Source of the DNA: Leptonema illini DSM 21528 | GTDB taxonomy: Bacteria; Spirochaetota; Leptospiria; Leptospirales; Leptonemataceae | Reading direction: 5' to 3' | Length of the DNA: 64,000 bases | NCBI RefSeq assembly: GCF_000243335.1 | Contig: NZ_JH597773.1 | Span: 1,915,550 to 1,979,549, forward strand | Shown here: one piece after another, positions 26,647-36,606 of the stretch | Layout of the letters: every line of letters begins with the position of its first letter | How positions within the stretch are numbered: position 1 is the first letter of the stretch | Notes under the pieces: generated by a model | What the model was told of the DNA's origin: nothing | What the model saw: the letters and a program-made list of their open reading frames with translations, nothing else | The model's database searches: none | Program-made: the position numbers and the translations under genes

Positions 26647-27504
26647 ATGAACGAGAATGAAGTGAAGCGGCATGTGCTGGGCATCCATCCGGGGATGCCC
26701 ACAAGCGACGGAGCGGGCGTACAGCTGAGGCGTTTCATCGGAACGCCGGAGCTTTCCATCTATGATCCGTTTCTTCTTCTCGACGTCTTTCACAGCGACG
26801 ATCCGGGAGCGTATATCGCCGGCTTTCCTCCGCATCCGCACCGCGGGTTTGAAACCGTCACCTATCTGATCGCCGGACGCATGCGTCATCGCGATTCGCG
26901 CGGGAACGAAGGCCTGCTCGGTCCGGGCTCCGTTCAGTGGATGACGGCCGGTCGCGGCATCATTCACAGCGAGATGCCCGAACAGGAACACGGCCTGCTT
27001 CGCGGAACGCAGCTCTGGGTGAATCTGCCCGGCCGTCTGAAGATGGTTGACCCGGCGTATCAGGATATTCCGGCCGATCGTTTTCCTGATGTCGCGCTCG
27101 GCCAGAGCGACGATGCCGACGGAACGCTCAAGGTCATTGCAGGGACGTACGGCGAAACGACGGGTCCGACGCAGACGCATATTCCCATTCAGTACTTCGA
27201 CGTCGAGCTTGCAGCGAACCGCAGCTTCCATCACTCGGTGCCCGAAACGTGGAACGTCTTTGTTCTTGTGCTGGAAGGCGATCTTACGATCGGCAACCGC
27301 CGTGTTCCGACGACAAGCACGGCCTTTCTCAGTCGAGGACCTGAGATCGAGATCTCAGCCGGCGACGAAGGCAGTCGGTTTCTGTTGATCGGCGGCGAGC
27401 CGATCGGTGAACCGGTCGCTCGTGGAGGCCCTTTTGTTATGAACACAAAAGAAGAGGTACTTCAGGCGTTTTATGACTATGAGGCAGGTCGGCTCGACGC
27501 CTGA
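26647..27504 (+). CDS. Pirin family protein
   Basis: 285 residues. The N-terminal cupin carries the pirin signature: FPPHPHRGFETVTYLIAG with the metal-binding His residues, HRDSRGNEGLLGPG, then MTAGRGIIHSEMP with further His and Glu ligands. The C-terminal cupin (about 175-285) lacks ligands, as is usual. Bacterial pirins include quercetinases and regulators of central metabolism; the substrate cannot be told from the sequence. It stands alone, divergent from the M41-like gene. Confidence 0.93.
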   Translation: MNENEVKRHVLGIHPGMPTSDGAGVQLRRFIGTPELSIYDPFLLLDVFHSDDPGAYIAGFPPHPHRGFETVTYLIAGRMRHRDSRGNEGLLGPGSVQWMTAGRGIIHSEMPEQEHGLLRGTQLWVNLPGRLKMVDPAYQDIPADRFPDVALGQSDDADGTLKVIAGTYGETTGPTQTHIPIQYFDVELAANRSFHHSVPETWNVFVLVLEGDLTIGNRRVPTTSTAFLSRGPEIEISAGDEGSRFLLIGGEPIGEPVARGGPFVMNTKEEVLQAFYDYEAGRLDA

Positions 27505-27555
27505 GCGATGCAGATTCGCCTGATCGATCCACCGCCTTTCGTGACGGTTTGGCGA

Positions 27556-29073
27556 TCAGTCGATCTTGAGATTCTCAGCAGCCAGAGGTAGAACCCAGTC
27601 CGCCACGGTCTCGCCGCGGGCCGCTCTTTCGAAATGCACGGCCATCTTTTTCATGATGAGATCGCTGTTCAGGAAGGGAAGGCCCAGCCAGTTCCACAGG
27701 CGGATGTTACGGCCTTCTTCAAAGGTATGCAGGGTAGTCGAGAACATATCCTGCGTGCCGTTTATATGATCCTCAAGATCGTTCGCCCAGTAGGATTCGG
27801 CCGGCTCGGTCGTCTTTTGCCGCTCTTCGTCTAACTCGACGAAGTCTAAATCCTCAAAGCCGATGCCGTAACGAATGGATTGAAAATCTTCGGCCGTTCC
27901 GTATTTGATCTCGATGACGTAGGTATGGCCCTTCGCCTCGCGTATGATCTTTTTCAGCGGTTCTTCGAGATCGGCGGCCAGAGCGGGCCTGTAGCGGCCG
28001 TTTAAGAGATCGAGCATCACCGTCCTCTGCTGTTGCACGTTGCGTCGCTCGTTACGAAGGGGGCGGTGGATCTGTTTTCTATTAAGAATAAGCTCGGAGT
28101 CATACGAAACCGAATGATGCAGCACCTTTTCAAGATAGGGCAACCGTCCTTCTTTGATGATTCTGCCCGATTCGATTTCAGCAAAGAAGCCGGGTTTATG
28201 CGGCAGGATGGTTAACTTCTTGCCCGTTCGAGCGGCGGCCTTTTTCTCCTGTCCGACGACTTCGGCCAGTGGAAACGGAGCGGACAGCCTGAGCGCTCGT
28301 TCTTCCAGCTCAGGCGGAAGGATCATGCCCTGCCCGATCAAAACGCGCACCATGCCCGGAAGCGACCAGATCTCGGGAACGCCGGAATCTACGAATTTCT
28401 CGAAGTCGTTCTGGATCTCTTCGTCGCGGCGACGTCGGTACTGCTGCATCGCGCGACGACGCATCGCCTTATCGCGTCCATCGTAAGAAAGAAACAGCGC
28501 TTCAAGCTCGTTGCGAACGGCGACGTAGAGCCGGTTCTGGAATTTCTTAGCGGCGGCGAGTTTATAAAGCCCCTCCCACGCCTCTTCGGTATCGGGAACG
28601 GCCGTATCTCCCTCAAAAAAGGCGAATTCGTCGCTTCCTGAGATCGCAAGACACATGACGTCGTCTTCGTTTGTATGATAGCCATTTATAAAGTTCAAGC
28701 CCTGAAGCGTCACTCCGCGAAAGCGTACCTTCTCGCCCTCATGCAGGATCAGAATCTCGGGATCGTTCAGATACTCTCGAAGAAGTGGCCTGAGATAGGC
28801 CGTCGTTTCTGGAAGTAGCAACACCGGACGCTGCTTCTTATACAGGGGAACGAGCGTATAGGGATCAAAGTGATCACAATGCGGATGCGAAATAAAAAGG
28901 CCGTCGATATCGGGAAGACTGTGCGCCACGTTCTCGGGTAGGATGGGATTGCGAGTGAGGAAATCGCCGAAGGCATGAGACGAAAGCCACACATCGTTCA
29001 TGATGCGTACATCGCCCTGATCACCGCGCAATTGCACGATGAATTCTGAGTGACCGAGGTAATCGATTTTCAT
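27556..29073 (-). CDS. MBL-fold metallohydrolase with C-terminal extension
   Basis: 505 residues. The N-terminal metallo-beta-lactamase fold has HPHCDH (His63, His65, Asp67, His68), a later FINGYHTN and FFEGDTAVPD for the other ligands. About 300 residues follow that are rich in charged residues and not recognised. The N-terminus is nearest to UlaG/CMP-Neu5Ac-hydroxylase-like MBL proteins, but the extension sets it apart. Cytoplasmic. Function unknown. Confidence 0.82.
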   Translation of the reverse strand: MKIDYLGHSEFIVQLRGDQGDVRIMNDVWLSSHAFGDFLTRNPILPENVAHSLPDIDGLFISHPHCDHFDPYTLVPLYKKQRPVLLLPETTAYLRPLLREYLNDPEILILHEGEKVRFRGVTLQGLNFINGYHTNEDDVMCLAISGSDEFAFFEGDTAVPDTEEAWEGLYKLAAAKKFQNRLYVAVRNELEALFLSYDGRDKAMRRRAMQQYRRRRDEEIQNDFEKFVDSGVPEIWSLPGMVRVLIGQGMILPPELEERALRLSAPFPLAEVVGQEKKAAARTGKKLTILPHKPGFFAEIESGRIIKEGRLPYLEKVLHHSVSYDSELILNRKQIHRPLRNERRNVQQQRTVMLDLLNGRYRPALAADLEEPLKKIIREAKGHTYVIEIKYGTAEDFQSIRYGIGFEDLDFVELDEERQKTTEPAESYWANDLEDHINGTQDMFSTTLHTFEEGRNIRLWNWLGLPFLNSDLIMKKMAVHFERAARGETVADWVLPLAAENLKID

Positions 29074-29108
29074 ATTTCGTTATTCGCTCGAAGGGCGTTG
29101 TGGTCTTT

Positions 29109-30263
29109 TCAGATACGCACGAATATCTGATGCCGTGTGCGCTCGATGTCGTATTCGGTCAGCACGCGATCCTCGGCGAAGCGCCCCATCCTTTTGCGCA
29201 GCTCGGCATCACGACTGAGATCGATGATGCTCCGTGCGAGGCTTTCATAGTCGTCGGCTCTGTGCAGAATGCCCGTAATCTGATGCCTGATGATCTCGTC
29301 GACTCCGGCTCCCATTCCCGAAACGGTGGGCAGCGATGTATAACCTGCTTCAAGAAGCGAGGCGCTGTAGCCGCTGGCCTGATTGCGCGGTTGCCCGCCG
29401 GGATGAAAATAGAGATCACTGAAATAATAAAGAGCGCCGACTTCGAGGTCTTCAAGAAATCCGACAAGGAAAACCGTATTCTCGAGCCCGTGCAGACCGA
29501 TCAGTTCTTTCAGGTAACCGTATTCCGGTCCCGAACCGCCGATGATCCACGCATAGGATTTGCGATCGATTCCCATGCGGTCCAGATGTTCAATGACGCG
29601 AAAGATGCGGTCCAGGTTCTTATCACGCGTCAGCGGTCCCATCGAGAGAATGCGAAACCTCGATTCCACGTCTTTCAATCGATCCATAATCTGCGATTTC
29701 GCCCGCTTGATCAAACGGCGATCCCAGCGAGCATGCAATCCAAAGGGGACGCTGACGATGTTGTCGCCGCGCAGGCCTTTCATGACGGCGAGTTCGTGAA
29801 AGTAATTTGAGAATACGAAGATGTTCTGCGCCTTCTTCAAGAAACGATGCAGGTTCAGATGCAGGAGCGATAGCTGATCAAGGTCAAGAGGCTGCAGGAT
29901 CACCGAGTACGGGATTCCCGATCTGTATATCTGCGGCACAAGTCCGGCCGTTCGCCCGTAGAGATTGCCAAGAAGAATATGATCAGGCCGCTCCTTTTCC
30001 AGTAGCTGCTGAAAGCGAGCGGCATACTCCCGATTGCGAGCCGGAGCGGGAACAAGGAAGTTCGGTATGGGCACCGAGATACGGTGGATCGGCATGTTCA
30101 GGGCATGATCGAAAGACTGCCGCTTCCCTTCATCTGAAAGCATCGGAGATGCGGTCACCAGAACTACGGCGTCTTCTTGAGAATGGACGAGGCCCGTATT
30201 GAAATTCTCCATGCCGCCGGGGTCAGGCCCAAAAAAATCTGTAATAAACAGGATTTTTTTCAT
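29109..30263 (-). CDS. Glycosyltransferase, family 4 (GT-B fold)
   Basis: 384 residues from the ATG at 30263 (a TTG at 30278 is the other choice). The Rossmann-like start KKILFITDFFGPDPGGMENF is typical of GT4 enzymes, with FGPDPGGM facing the acceptor. The C-terminal donor domain has RILSMGPLTRDKNLDRIFRV, AWIIGGSGPEYGYLKELI and the E-x7-E region around ASLLEAGYTSLPTV. It probably adds a sugar to a surface polysaccharide or lipid. It is divergent from the lipoprotein gene at 30306. Confidence 0.92.
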   Translation of the reverse strand: MKKILFITDFFGPDPGGMENFNTGLVHSQEDAVVLVTASPMLSDEGKRQSFDHALNMPIHRISVPIPNFLVPAPARNREYAARFQQLLEKERPDHILLGNLYGRTAGLVPQIYRSGIPYSVILQPLDLDQLSLLHLNLHRFLKKAQNIFVFSNYFHELAVMKGLRGDNIVSVPFGLHARWDRRLIKRAKSQIMDRLKDVESRFRILSMGPLTRDKNLDRIFRVIEHLDRMGIDRKSYAWIIGGSGPEYGYLKELIGLHGLENTVFLVGFLEDLEVGALYYFSDLYFHPGGQPRNQASGYSASLLEAGYTSLPTVSGMGAGVDEIIRHQITGILHRADDYESLARSIIDLSRDAELRKRMGRFAEDRVLTEYDIERTRHQIFVRI

Positions 30264-30305
30264 ACTCGATGCATCCAATCGCCCGGTTTGCCACCATGCG
30301 AAAGT

Positions 30306-32393
30306 ATGACAGCAGCTTTTTTTCGCGTTCCGCGATTGTCCACTACAACGCCGATCCGGCCTCTGATTCTTCTACTGCTATGGCTATGCGCCTGCAAGCC
30401 GACCGTCGATCCTGCCTTGCTCGGCCTTCAGGAAGAGCCTTCGAAGCTGATAGTATCGTTCGGCACGGAGCAAAACGTCATTACAGGATCGATCTATGTG
30501 CGATCACGGCCGGAGTTCGACGGATGTCTTCATGGTCGACCTGCTTTCTATCGTGCGCTTGAACAGGGACTTAACGTCAGCTATTGTTCCTCCTCTCTTG
30601 ACGCTTCTTTTCAGGCCTTCGTCGATGCCTCTTTCGAACAGGGTAAAACAGCGTATGACAGGCTGGAACGCGATGACATCGCCGCCTACATTCTCTCGGC
30701 CGCTGCACTCAGAGATACAATCGGATCAATCCGCCTCCTTTACTGCGAGCCCGACTGCAATGACGGCCTGCGGCTACTTGAAAGCGAGATAACGATCGTC
30801 TCCAGAGCCTTTCATACGCCAGATGAACGCGTACTACCGCGCCGATTCTATGATAGCGATATGTCGATCGCAATCACGGACCGCATCTGGCTATTATACA
30901 GACTGCATGATTCGCGCATCCTTGCGATTCGCATCGGCGACGCCGCACAGGCAGAGCAGCTGTACCAATTCCTGACCGTCACCGCGCCGCGGACTGTGAC
31001 GCATATCTTTCAGGATGCCGCCGGGGCGTCATCTGTAACCGGAGCGTATTCCGGCGAAACGGGCGGCGCCGGTAACGAACGACTGATCCTGTCATCTCAA
31101 TCGACTCCCGTAAAGCAGAGCGTCGTCGTCAAGGGCACCACGTTTACATTACTGCTTTTCGCTAATTCATCCGTCGTGCTTCGCCGCGACGATCCGCCAG
31201 GCTTTCGATTTCAGTCCATTCCCGAAATCAAACTCGCAGAGAACGGAGCGATCGTTAACCTGAATCCCGAACAGTATACGCCCGAACTCGCCGTCCCGGG
31301 GCGTGTTGCACTCCGGCTTCCCGACGTATCCTCTTTTAGCAAAAGCGGCATCTGCTTATGGTCGTCACCCTGCTCTCCTGAAGATATTCCGATCAGCATC
31401 GCAGAGCAAATAGATTCGCAGAGAATGGTAAACGACAACATACCGGTTTGCGGCGTCGACGATCTGACCGTTACAGAAATCAACCCCTTCGGAGTCATGA
31501 CTTCATCCGAAACGTCGATTCAGATCGGGGGTAAGTTTATCGAAATCAGTGTCAGTCGTAACTGCGCCAATCGATCGCTCCATTTTCGGCAAACCGACTG
31601 GACGGCCGGATTCCCCGATTCTCTGGACGCAGGTATATTGATCCTCGCCGCCGACCGAACGCTTTTCGATATTTCGGTCGCAGAGAGAACGATACTGCGA
31701 CGTCTTAAAGCGGCACCGCTCGTCGTTGCAGACGCTGCGCGAGAAAAGACGATAGCCGTCGATGATAAGGCCGTCTGGATCTACGGGTCGGCCGATGCCG
31801 TCGGTATCAGGCGAGTTCATTCGCTACGCGTTGCGCCGTCGGGAATCGTATACCACGGTATGAACTGTTCAGGATTGCGACCTGATCTCTGTCCCTCTCA
31901 TGCGATGACTCCTGGAACCGATACAGCGCAACCTGCTTCATGGCCGACGGCTCGAATATCCGAAATCCTTCCCTTTCTTGACGGACGCTTCATCGAACTC
32001 TACTGCCAGGATTGCACAGGAGAAAGCGGCCGACTGGATCTTTTCATCCATCGACTTTCGGATAATCGCGAAGAGCGCTATGTGCTGCCTCAATCCGACA
32101 TGAGAATCATCACGCTCACGCCGACGTCTACTTGCGGCACCCGGAGCAATCGCGTCGCCGATCTGTATATTCCTGCATCGGCGGCGATCTACAGGCTCGG
32201 CCTGATCGACAGTGACGGCGTTTTTCAACAGTTCGATCAGTTGGAAATCGATACTGCGACGTATAACCTTTTGCGGCGAGAGAAGAGCAGCCTGTCGGTT
32301 ACGGACGACGGAGTCGTATTGACCGACAGGGCTCTATCAGGATGCGAGATTCGAGCCACGCCGGGTATCGTTGCGTTCGGAGGCGCTCTATGA
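30306..32393 (+). CDS. Large lipoprotein with two possible lamin-tail-like modules
   Basis: 695 residues from the ATG at 30306, chosen because it gives a lipoprotein signal peptide (lipobox LCAC, Cys 31). Two segments resemble the start of lamin-tail domains: LTVTEINPFGV...GGKFIEI (about 385-415) and ISEILPFLDGRFIELY (about 555-570), the FIEI/FIELY strand being typical. Cys-rich patches suggest disulfides. No enzyme motif is seen. Its stop overlaps the start of the next gene (ATGA), so the two are coupled. Outer-membrane or surface location is likely. Confidence 0.7.
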   Translation: MTAAFFRVPRLSTTTPIRPLILLLLWLCACKPTVDPALLGLQEEPSKLIVSFGTEQNVITGSIYVRSRPEFDGCLHGRPAFYRALEQGLNVSYCSSSLDASFQAFVDASFEQGKTAYDRLERDDIAAYILSAAALRDTIGSIRLLYCEPDCNDGLRLLESEITIVSRAFHTPDERVLPRRFYDSDMSIAITDRIWLLYRLHDSRILAIRIGDAAQAEQLYQFLTVTAPRTVTHIFQDAAGASSVTGAYSGETGGAGNERLILSSQSTPVKQSVVVKGTTFTLLLFANSSVVLRRDDPPGFRFQSIPEIKLAENGAIVNLNPEQYTPELAVPGRVALRLPDVSSFSKSGICLWSSPCSPEDIPISIAEQIDSQRMVNDNIPVCGVDDLTVTEINPFGVMTSSETSIQIGGKFIEISVSRNCANRSLHFRQTDWTAGFPDSLDAGILILAADRTLFDISVAERTILRRLKAAPLVVADAAREKTIAVDDKAVWIYGSADAVGIRRVHSLRVAPSGIVYHGMNCSGLRPDLCPSHAMTPGTDTAQPASWPTARISEILPFLDGRFIELYCQDCTGESGRLDLFIHRLSDNREERYVLPQSDMRIITLTPTSTCGTRSNRVADLYIPASAAIYRLGLIDSDGVFQQFDQLEIDTATYNLLRREKSSLSVTDDGVVLTDRALSGCEIRATPGIVAFGGAL

Positions 32394-33808
32394 AACGGAT
32401 CTATTCATCGATGCTTGTTTTCGTAACTGTCGTTCTGTATGTCAGCCAACCGCTTTACGCCTCTCCCGTTTCTGTTACGATGGTGATGGCGGGAGCGACG
32501 GAGCGGAACGAAAAAGAGACGACGTCCATCGCACAGAGACAGCAAGCCGTCGATATCGGCCTGAAGGCGTCCATGCCCCATACATCCGATGATGCCGGCT
32601 TCGCGTTCGTCTACGGCTCCGACGCCGTGTTGCGCTTTTTTCTTTCGCAGTACCCGGCTGAGGATCGCCAGCAGGTGCAATTTCTGGCGACGGGGCCCGC
32701 TTTTACAGGCATTCGCATCGCTCCGTTCTCTTATATGCTTCTGGGATATGCTCCCATGGATCTCTGGTCGAATATCGGGTCGACTCAGGGAAGAGATGCC
32801 GCTCTGAGGCGTAGCAGTTATCCAGGGCTGCATCTTCATTTTCAACATGGCGATTTCGGCAGTCTTCGTATCACTCCTCTTGCCTTTATCGATCCGCCGG
32901 GCCGATTCGCCGATTCTCCCTTTTTTCTCTCTACCATTCAGCAGAGCCTATCGAAGCGTCAGACAGAAGGCCGGCATGACGACTCCCATGCGTCGGACCG
33001 TATCAATCATCAGATACGGTATGATCTTACGGTGGATTGGTTCTTTATGGGCCTGCACTACCAAACGGCGAACTTCACGAAAACCGGACCGTCCGATCGA
33101 TCGTCGCTTTCCGTCGACCATACCGGACTTGATCTCGGAGTAATTACCGACTCTATCGACATTCTCATCGGCGCCGTGCGGTCCTCCGGATCGTTAACCA
33201 TGGCGGGTGCGGCCGCAGTTCCCGTAATGGGAATGCAATATCGCCTGAGCGCGAAGGCCCGGCTTTTCGAGCGCTATGGCGTCTCGATTTTCGCCATGCG
33301 CTCGGAGGCCGATCGACCGGCCGATGCCTACACAGATCGCCGTGTCGGCTTTGTTGATTACGGCGCTCCGTCCACCGATCTGCCTCTGCTGGCCGACGCC
33401 CAGTTAAACGGATTGCCCTGCGTCCCCGTTCCTGAGGATCGCTGTGACGGATTGATCGTGCAGAACACTCCGCCCTTTCGTTATCCGGGAGACTACGGAG
33501 ATCTTACCCTGCACTATCAGGGAGATCAATGGGGCATCGCGCTGCGGGCGGGCATCATCGTGCCCTTTCGCTACGAGCAGACCACGGACGGAGCGGAACG
33601 AGAACGAGAGATCTACAACGACCATGCCGGATGGGCGGCGGAGCTTCAGCTATCGCCCGATTTCATGAAAGGATCCGTCGCTCTTACTTACTCCGCTCTC
33701 TATGATCGAGACGAGGAACGCAAAAGGCGTCTGCAGGCTCAATCCATCTCAGTCTGGTTCCGTCTGCCCGTTCCCATCGAACATGGATCGCCGTCGAATA
33801 CGAGATAG
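32390..33808 (+). CDS. Exported protein, predicted outer-membrane beta-barrel
   Basis: 472 residues from the ATG at 32390, which overlaps the preceding stop. Signal peptide (1-25, ending YVSQPLYA) followed by alternating polar and aromatic strands such as LHLHFQHGDFGSLRITPLAF and WGIALRAGIIVPF, and ending in a short tail after SISVWFRLPV. The strand pattern and lack of membrane helices fit a barrel of 10-16 strands. No family recognised. Coupled to the large lipoprotein, it may be its outer-membrane partner. Confidence 0.65.
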   Translation: MKRIYSSMLVFVTVVLYVSQPLYASPVSVTMVMAGATERNEKETTSIAQRQQAVDIGLKASMPHTSDDAGFAFVYGSDAVLRFFLSQYPAEDRQQVQFLATGPAFTGIRIAPFSYMLLGYAPMDLWSNIGSTQGRDAALRRSSYPGLHLHFQHGDFGSLRITPLAFIDPPGRFADSPFFLSTIQQSLSKRQTEGRHDDSHASDRINHQIRYDLTVDWFFMGLHYQTANFTKTGPSDRSSLSVDHTGLDLGVITDSIDILIGAVRSSGSLTMAGAAAVPVMGMQYRLSAKARLFERYGVSIFAMRSEADRPADAYTDRRVGFVDYGAPSTDLPLLADAQLNGLPCVPVPEDRCDGLIVQNTPPFRYPGDYGDLTLHYQGDQWGIALRAGIIVPFRYEQTTDGAEREREIYNDHAGWAAELQLSPDFMKGSVALTYSALYDRDEERKRRLQAQSISVWFRLPVPIEHGSPSNTR

Positions 33809-33876
33809 CTCAGACGCTATGGGGCTCGATTCTTCTGTAGCGAAATCCATACAAAAATCCGTTTCAAGGAGGAACT

Positions 33877-35610
33877 ATGAAACGCCTGCTATTTTGCTCT
33901 CTGATGCTGGCCGTTGCGTGCAGCAAGAGAACCGATGATGCGCTTGCCTTTCTTCTGGAAAGTCCGACGCCTGTTTACCTTTTCACGATGCCCGAGGCCT
34001 CCGACGTTGAGCGGTTCCGGCTTCGATCTGAAATCGTTCGCCGCGTCGATGCGGCCCGAAATGAGATCGTATTCTGGTTCTACGGGCTTGATGATCCGCA
34101 AATCATGGATGCTCTAAAACGGGCCGCCGATCGCGGCATTCAGTTAACTCTTACCGGATCATCGGATCAGAATTATGAGGGTCTTGAAAAACGAGAACTG
34201 CCCTACAGGCTTCGCGCAAAAACGGGGCTGCAACACGCCAAGCTTATGCTGATCGATAGAACGATACTCATTTCTGGAACAGGAAACTTCACACGCAGCG
34301 GGATGATGTATAACAACAATCTCTTCTTTATCTCGCGCATACCAGAGGCAGTTGCGACGACGATACTGAATTCTCTGGAGTTTGAAGAACAGGGCGATAT
34401 GCCGATCTCGTGGCAGGATAACGGCGCCCTATTCCGTATGATGATCGCTCCTCTTCACGGGCGCACGATTCAATCCGAACTGGTACAGAGTGTTCTGCGC
34501 GGGCGCTCCGTACGCGTGATGATTTTCAGCTTCACCGACGCAGTAATGGCCACGGCCATGCTGGTGGCCGCTCGCAACGGCACGCATGTTGCCGCCGTCA
34601 TCGAATCCAGCGGAAGGGACGGGATGTCACCGAAAGATATGCTGCATGAGGTTTACGGAGCGGCGGGTTCTTCTCCTTTCTTTTTATATGCAGATGGAAA
34701 CGAACGCGTATATTATGCTGAAGACGGAGCAAAGCATGGAGGAAAGCAACATCATAAGACGATGATCGTGGACGATCGCATCCTCACCGGATCGTTCAAC
34801 TACTCATTGAGCGCGCGCGATTCGAATCTGGAAACCTTTTTTGAGATCAGGGATCCGCAGGCGTTGCCTCTCTTTCACGCAGAGTTTGAACGATTGCAGG
34901 CGCTCTCACAGCCCGTTGCGCGCCCGCCGTATAACTCCGCGCCGTTTACGGAAGGCCTGACGTACGAGAACGGTCGCCTTTGCATGCCGGAACGGCAGGT
35001 GCAGCTTATGCGAGGACACGGCGCTTTCTTTCGCGGACTGCTCTTTCGAGACGCGAACTGCGCTCCCTCCTCCGCATCGGCGGGCTTCCAGAGCTCCGCT
35101 GAGTTTGATCCCGGGGCGACCGGCGTTCTGTCGTCGGGCCGGGCCCTGGTCGATTATCGAGAGGCTGAGGTTTCAGAGTCCCTTCCCGAGCCTATGACGG
35201 ATGGCCTGCTCCCTCTCCCATTTTATTGCGATAGCCCGCACTGCGATCCATGTTCGGCTGGACTGTGTCGCAGTGTGACGCTCGATCGGGTTTCTTTGAG
35301 CGGGGGCTGGCTACGACGCTCGATAGAGAGTCCAGTAAGACGGCTGCTTCTTCTGCATCGTAGCGGTCTGGAAGAGGCCGAGATCATCGAACAAAATGGC
35401 AGCTTCCTGCGTTTCAAAGCACAGGCGACTTCAAGTGCACTGCTCTTCTTCTATACGGAGGATCAGCAAGGCAACGGGCAAATCGAAATCGCCTGTGCGG
35501 CCAGGACGCCGCCGGCCGCTCTGAAACGCATCCTGTTGGCCCTATTATGGTTCTATCCGTCCCGGTTTCCGGCGCCCGTTCCCTGCACGACGCCTGACGA
35601 ATCCCTCTGA
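33877..35610 (+). CDS. Phospholipase-D-like lipoprotein with two HKD motifs
   Basis: 577 residues after an excellent ribosome-binding site (AGGAGG at -6). Lipobox AVAC (Cys 15). Two PLD motifs are complete: QHAKLMLIDRTILISGTGNF (first half) and HHKTMIVDDRILTGSFNYS (second half), so a phosphodiesterase of the PLD superfamily (nuclease or phospholipase) is expected. The last about 200 residues are Cys-rich and unrecognised. Being lipid-anchored and exported, it would act on extracellular or periplasmic DNA or lipid. Confidence 0.88.
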   Translation: MKRLLFCSLMLAVACSKRTDDALAFLLESPTPVYLFTMPEASDVERFRLRSEIVRRVDAARNEIVFWFYGLDDPQIMDALKRAADRGIQLTLTGSSDQNYEGLEKRELPYRLRAKTGLQHAKLMLIDRTILISGTGNFTRSGMMYNNNLFFISRIPEAVATTILNSLEFEEQGDMPISWQDNGALFRMMIAPLHGRTIQSELVQSVLRGRSVRVMIFSFTDAVMATAMLVAARNGTHVAAVIESSGRDGMSPKDMLHEVYGAAGSSPFFLYADGNERVYYAEDGAKHGGKQHHKTMIVDDRILTGSFNYSLSARDSNLETFFEIRDPQALPLFHAEFERLQALSQPVARPPYNSAPFTEGLTYENGRLCMPERQVQLMRGHGAFFRGLLFRDANCAPSSASAGFQSSAEFDPGATGVLSSGRALVDYREAEVSESLPEPMTDGLLPLPFYCDSPHCDPCSAGLCRSVTLDRVSLSGGWLRRSIESPVRRLLLLHRSGLEEAEIIEQNGSFLRFKAQATSSALLFFYTEDQQGNGQIEIACAARTPPAALKRILLALLWFYPSRFPAPVPCTTPDESL

Positions 35611-35638
35611 ATACCTGATTTGCCCGAAGTCAAATGCC

Positions 35639-36496
35639 GTGAAGGGACCGATCGCTACTGCCGATAGTCATGAAGTGAGATCCCGGCTGGTTCAAATTCT
35701 GTTGCTTTGCTCTGGATGCCTTCTATCTGCCCAACTGCTTGCAGACAGGCCTGAAGACCAATACGTTCAAATCTTCTATAGAACGGATCTGAACGGAGAG
35801 ATTGACAACGATGAAGAAGGCGTACGCGGTCTGCAGCCTTACGGTCGCTATCAATCCAGAGGTCGCCACCTCTGCTTGAACTCCGACTGCATCGTATCGA
35901 TCCATCATGGTCGCCTTGATCGCGCCAATCCGGCCGATCGTCCCGAATCTGAGAAAGACAGCGGCGATCGACTCGGGCGCATTAAAGAGTCGAATCTTTT
36001 TGATCTTTTCGTTCCGCTTCCCGGCACAGCATCCACGACTCCGATCCAGGACGATTACTTCAGTGCGAGAACGCTGCGACCGGGAGAACATCGTCGGCAG
36101 CGGCTTGGAAGTCTGCATCTGCTCTTTTATTCGTTACCCGATTGTTCGCATGAGTCGACGGCTCTGCTGAATCAGGTCTACAGGTCGCAGGCTGATGCCG
36201 ACCTCTTTGTCGTCTTCCTGCCCGATTCAGTAGCCGGCACATGCCTTCAATTCGAGTCGCCTGAAAATCCGTATCACTCCCTGTATGATCCTCCCGAGAA
36301 GCAGACGGCTCGCACACTTTTCCTCTCCAGAAGCGATCGCTTTCGCTATTACAGAGACCGGCGCGGTAGCTACCGATGTTCCGTTTCTGCTCCCCATCTT
36401 GCCCGCATCCGATTGCATTTTCGCGGACGACAGCTGCTCGGCGTAGAGGCCGCAGAAGAACGATTCAGAGAATCCGAGCGAATGTATCCTCTTTAA
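35639..36496 (+). CDS. Exported protein, weakly metallophosphatase-like
   Basis: 285 residues from a GTG. An N-terminal hydrophobic segment (about 17-35, ending LSAQLLADRP) is probably a signal peptide. VQIFYRTDLNGEID recalls the first strand of 5'-nucleotidase-type metallophosphatases (TNDLNG), but the following metal-binding motifs are not seen, so it would be a degenerate member if related at all. It follows the PLD-like gene by 28 bp and is the last gene of the exported-protein group. Confidence 0.6.
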   Translation: MKGPIATADSHEVRSRLVQILLLCSGCLLSAQLLADRPEDQYVQIFYRTDLNGEIDNDEEGVRGLQPYGRYQSRGRHLCLNSDCIVSIHHGRLDRANPADRPESEKDSGDRLGRIKESNLFDLFVPLPGTASTTPIQDDYFSARTLRPGEHRRQRLGSLHLLFYSLPDCSHESTALLNQVYRSQADADLFVVFLPDSVAGTCLQFESPENPYHSLYDPPEKQTARTLFLSRSDRFRYYRDRRGSYRCSVSAPHLARIRLHFRGRQLLGVEAAEERFRESERMYPL

Positions 36497-36606
36497 AAGC
36501 AGCCGCTATTCTGACGGCCTGAGTCCCAGCCGTAGAGAAGTCCTGCCGCGAATACTGGCAGAAAAAAAATACTTGTACCGAATCGCGAACCGATTAGCGT
36601 GGGCGT

